64,000 nucleotides of DNA from VXNE01 sp965206615 (lineage in GTDB: Bacteria; Pseudomonadota; Gammaproteobacteria; Pseudomonadales; Azotimanducaceae), in assembly GCA_965206615.1 (NCBI GenBank), contig CBDBKI010000004.1, positions 496,001 through 560,000 of the forward strand. The letters run 5' to 3'. The notes under the pieces were generated by a model that saw only the letters and a list, made by a program, of their open reading frames with translations, did no database searches and was not told the origin of the DNA. Shown here one piece after another: positions 63,687 through 64,000 of this stretch. Positions within the stretch are counted from its first letter, which is position 1; the number at the start of each line of letters is the position of its first letter. Both the position numbers and the translations under genes were made by a program.

Positions 63687-64000
63687 ATGCTGGTGCGCCG
63701 TCCAGGCAGTGTGCAGGACCCAACACTAGAGCCCCGTGTTCCGGCCCGGATCGTCGCGGCGGATCTGCGCGGGTCGGTCACCCTGCTGACCTTCGAATCC
63801 CTGGCCCCGTTTCGATTCGAGGCGGGCCAATACGTCGCCCTGCACCATCCACAGGGCGACGTTCCGATGTCGCTGGCCAGCGCCCCGCGACGCCTGCCCT
63901 ACTTCGAACTCCACTACCGCCCCATCGCGGGGACGGTGGAGGCCGCCCGGATGGACCAACTCCTCGCGGGCACCGACGTGGGCCGCCGCAGCCTCGCGGC
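63687..64000 (+). CDS. NAD(P)H-flavin reductase-like protein, 3' end outside window
   Basis: About 104 residues from ATG 63687 to the window end. The FAD/flavin-binding pattern is PFRFEAGQYVALHHP followed by VPMSLASAPRR and FELHYRPIAGT, which corresponds to the RxxSxAS region of Fre-type reductases (here MSLASAP). Fre supplies reduced flavin. In many gammaproteobacteria the rho-ubiD-fre order occurs; ubiD is absent here. A TGGAG ribosome site is partly formed by the end of the family A repeat. The NAD-binding domain would follow outside the window. Confidence 0.75.
   Translation, partial: MLVRRPGSVQDPTLEPRVPARIVAADLRGSVTLLTFESLAPFRFEAGQYVALHHPQGDVPMSLASAPRRLPYFELHYRPIAGTVEAARMDQLLAGTDVGRRSLA

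Overview
The window is high-GC chromosomal DNA (by eye about two thirds G+C) from a gammaproteobacterium. The evidence is gene order: carA-carB-greA-yhbY-rlmE-ftsH-folP-glmM-tpiA-secG-tRNA-Leu-tRNA-fMet-rimP-nusA-infB-rbfA-truB-rpsO-pnp follows the classical gamma order, as do panC-panB-dNK-pcnB beside a CbrB-like regulator, dksA-gluQ, and trxA-rho-fre. The genus cannot be read from the sequence. Non-ATG starts (TTG, GTG) and overlapping start/stop codons are frequent.

Layout. 1-1.7 kb: a partial TauD-like dioxygenase, a small membrane protein and a vapBC-type toxin-antitoxin pair with a palindromic operator. 1.8-6.8 kb: pyrimidine/arginine operon carAB with greA, preceded by a leader ORF and terminator hairpin. 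6.8-22.8 kb: the large housekeeping block for rRNA maturation, protein quality control, folate, cell wall, glycolysis, secretion, two tRNAs, translation initiation and RNA decay. 23-33.4 kb, mostly minus strand: acs, pgi, panC, panB, a deoxynucleoside kinase, pcnB, a degenerate sigma-54-type regulator, gluQ and dksA. 33.7-47.7 kb is accessory: a 2-hydroxyacyl-CoA lyase-like enzyme, a zinc-ribbon protein with a secreted DUF3604 protein, an enolase-superfamily enzyme, an AbiE-type toxin-antitoxin pair, fragments of a FecR/TonB-receptor/carboxylesterase locus, and a minus-strand set of amidase, alpha/beta hydrolase, RidA, double-VOC protein and SDR that resembles a ring-cleavage catabolic set. 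47.8-48.6 kb: a deletion relic of a type I restriction-modification operon that kept an embedded DUF433/PIN-like toxin-antitoxin pair (toxin frameshifted). 48.6-64 kb: nth, yceH, a PRPP-synthetase-like gene, argG, rnt, grxD, yheS, a two-gene molybdenum hydroxylase, an LLM flavin oxidoreductase, hemB, trxA, rho and the start of a Fre-like reductase.

The most distinctive feature is mobile-looking palindromic DNA. Family A is a pair of adjacent hairpins (about 45-64 bp), present at least four times with compensatory base changes in its stems. One copy lies in frame inside yhbY and adds about 21 residues. Two others carry the stop codons of rho and of an SDR gene. Another lies in the 3' extension of the PRPP-synthetase-like gene, which now reads into antisense argG. 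Family B is a roughly 60-bp unit forming short tandem arrays at 22.8 and 39.0 kb with single copies near 50.1 and 51.5 kb. A run of four near-perfect hairpins sits between greA and yhbY. No rRNA genes, CRISPR arrays, insertion sequences or prophage genes were seen.
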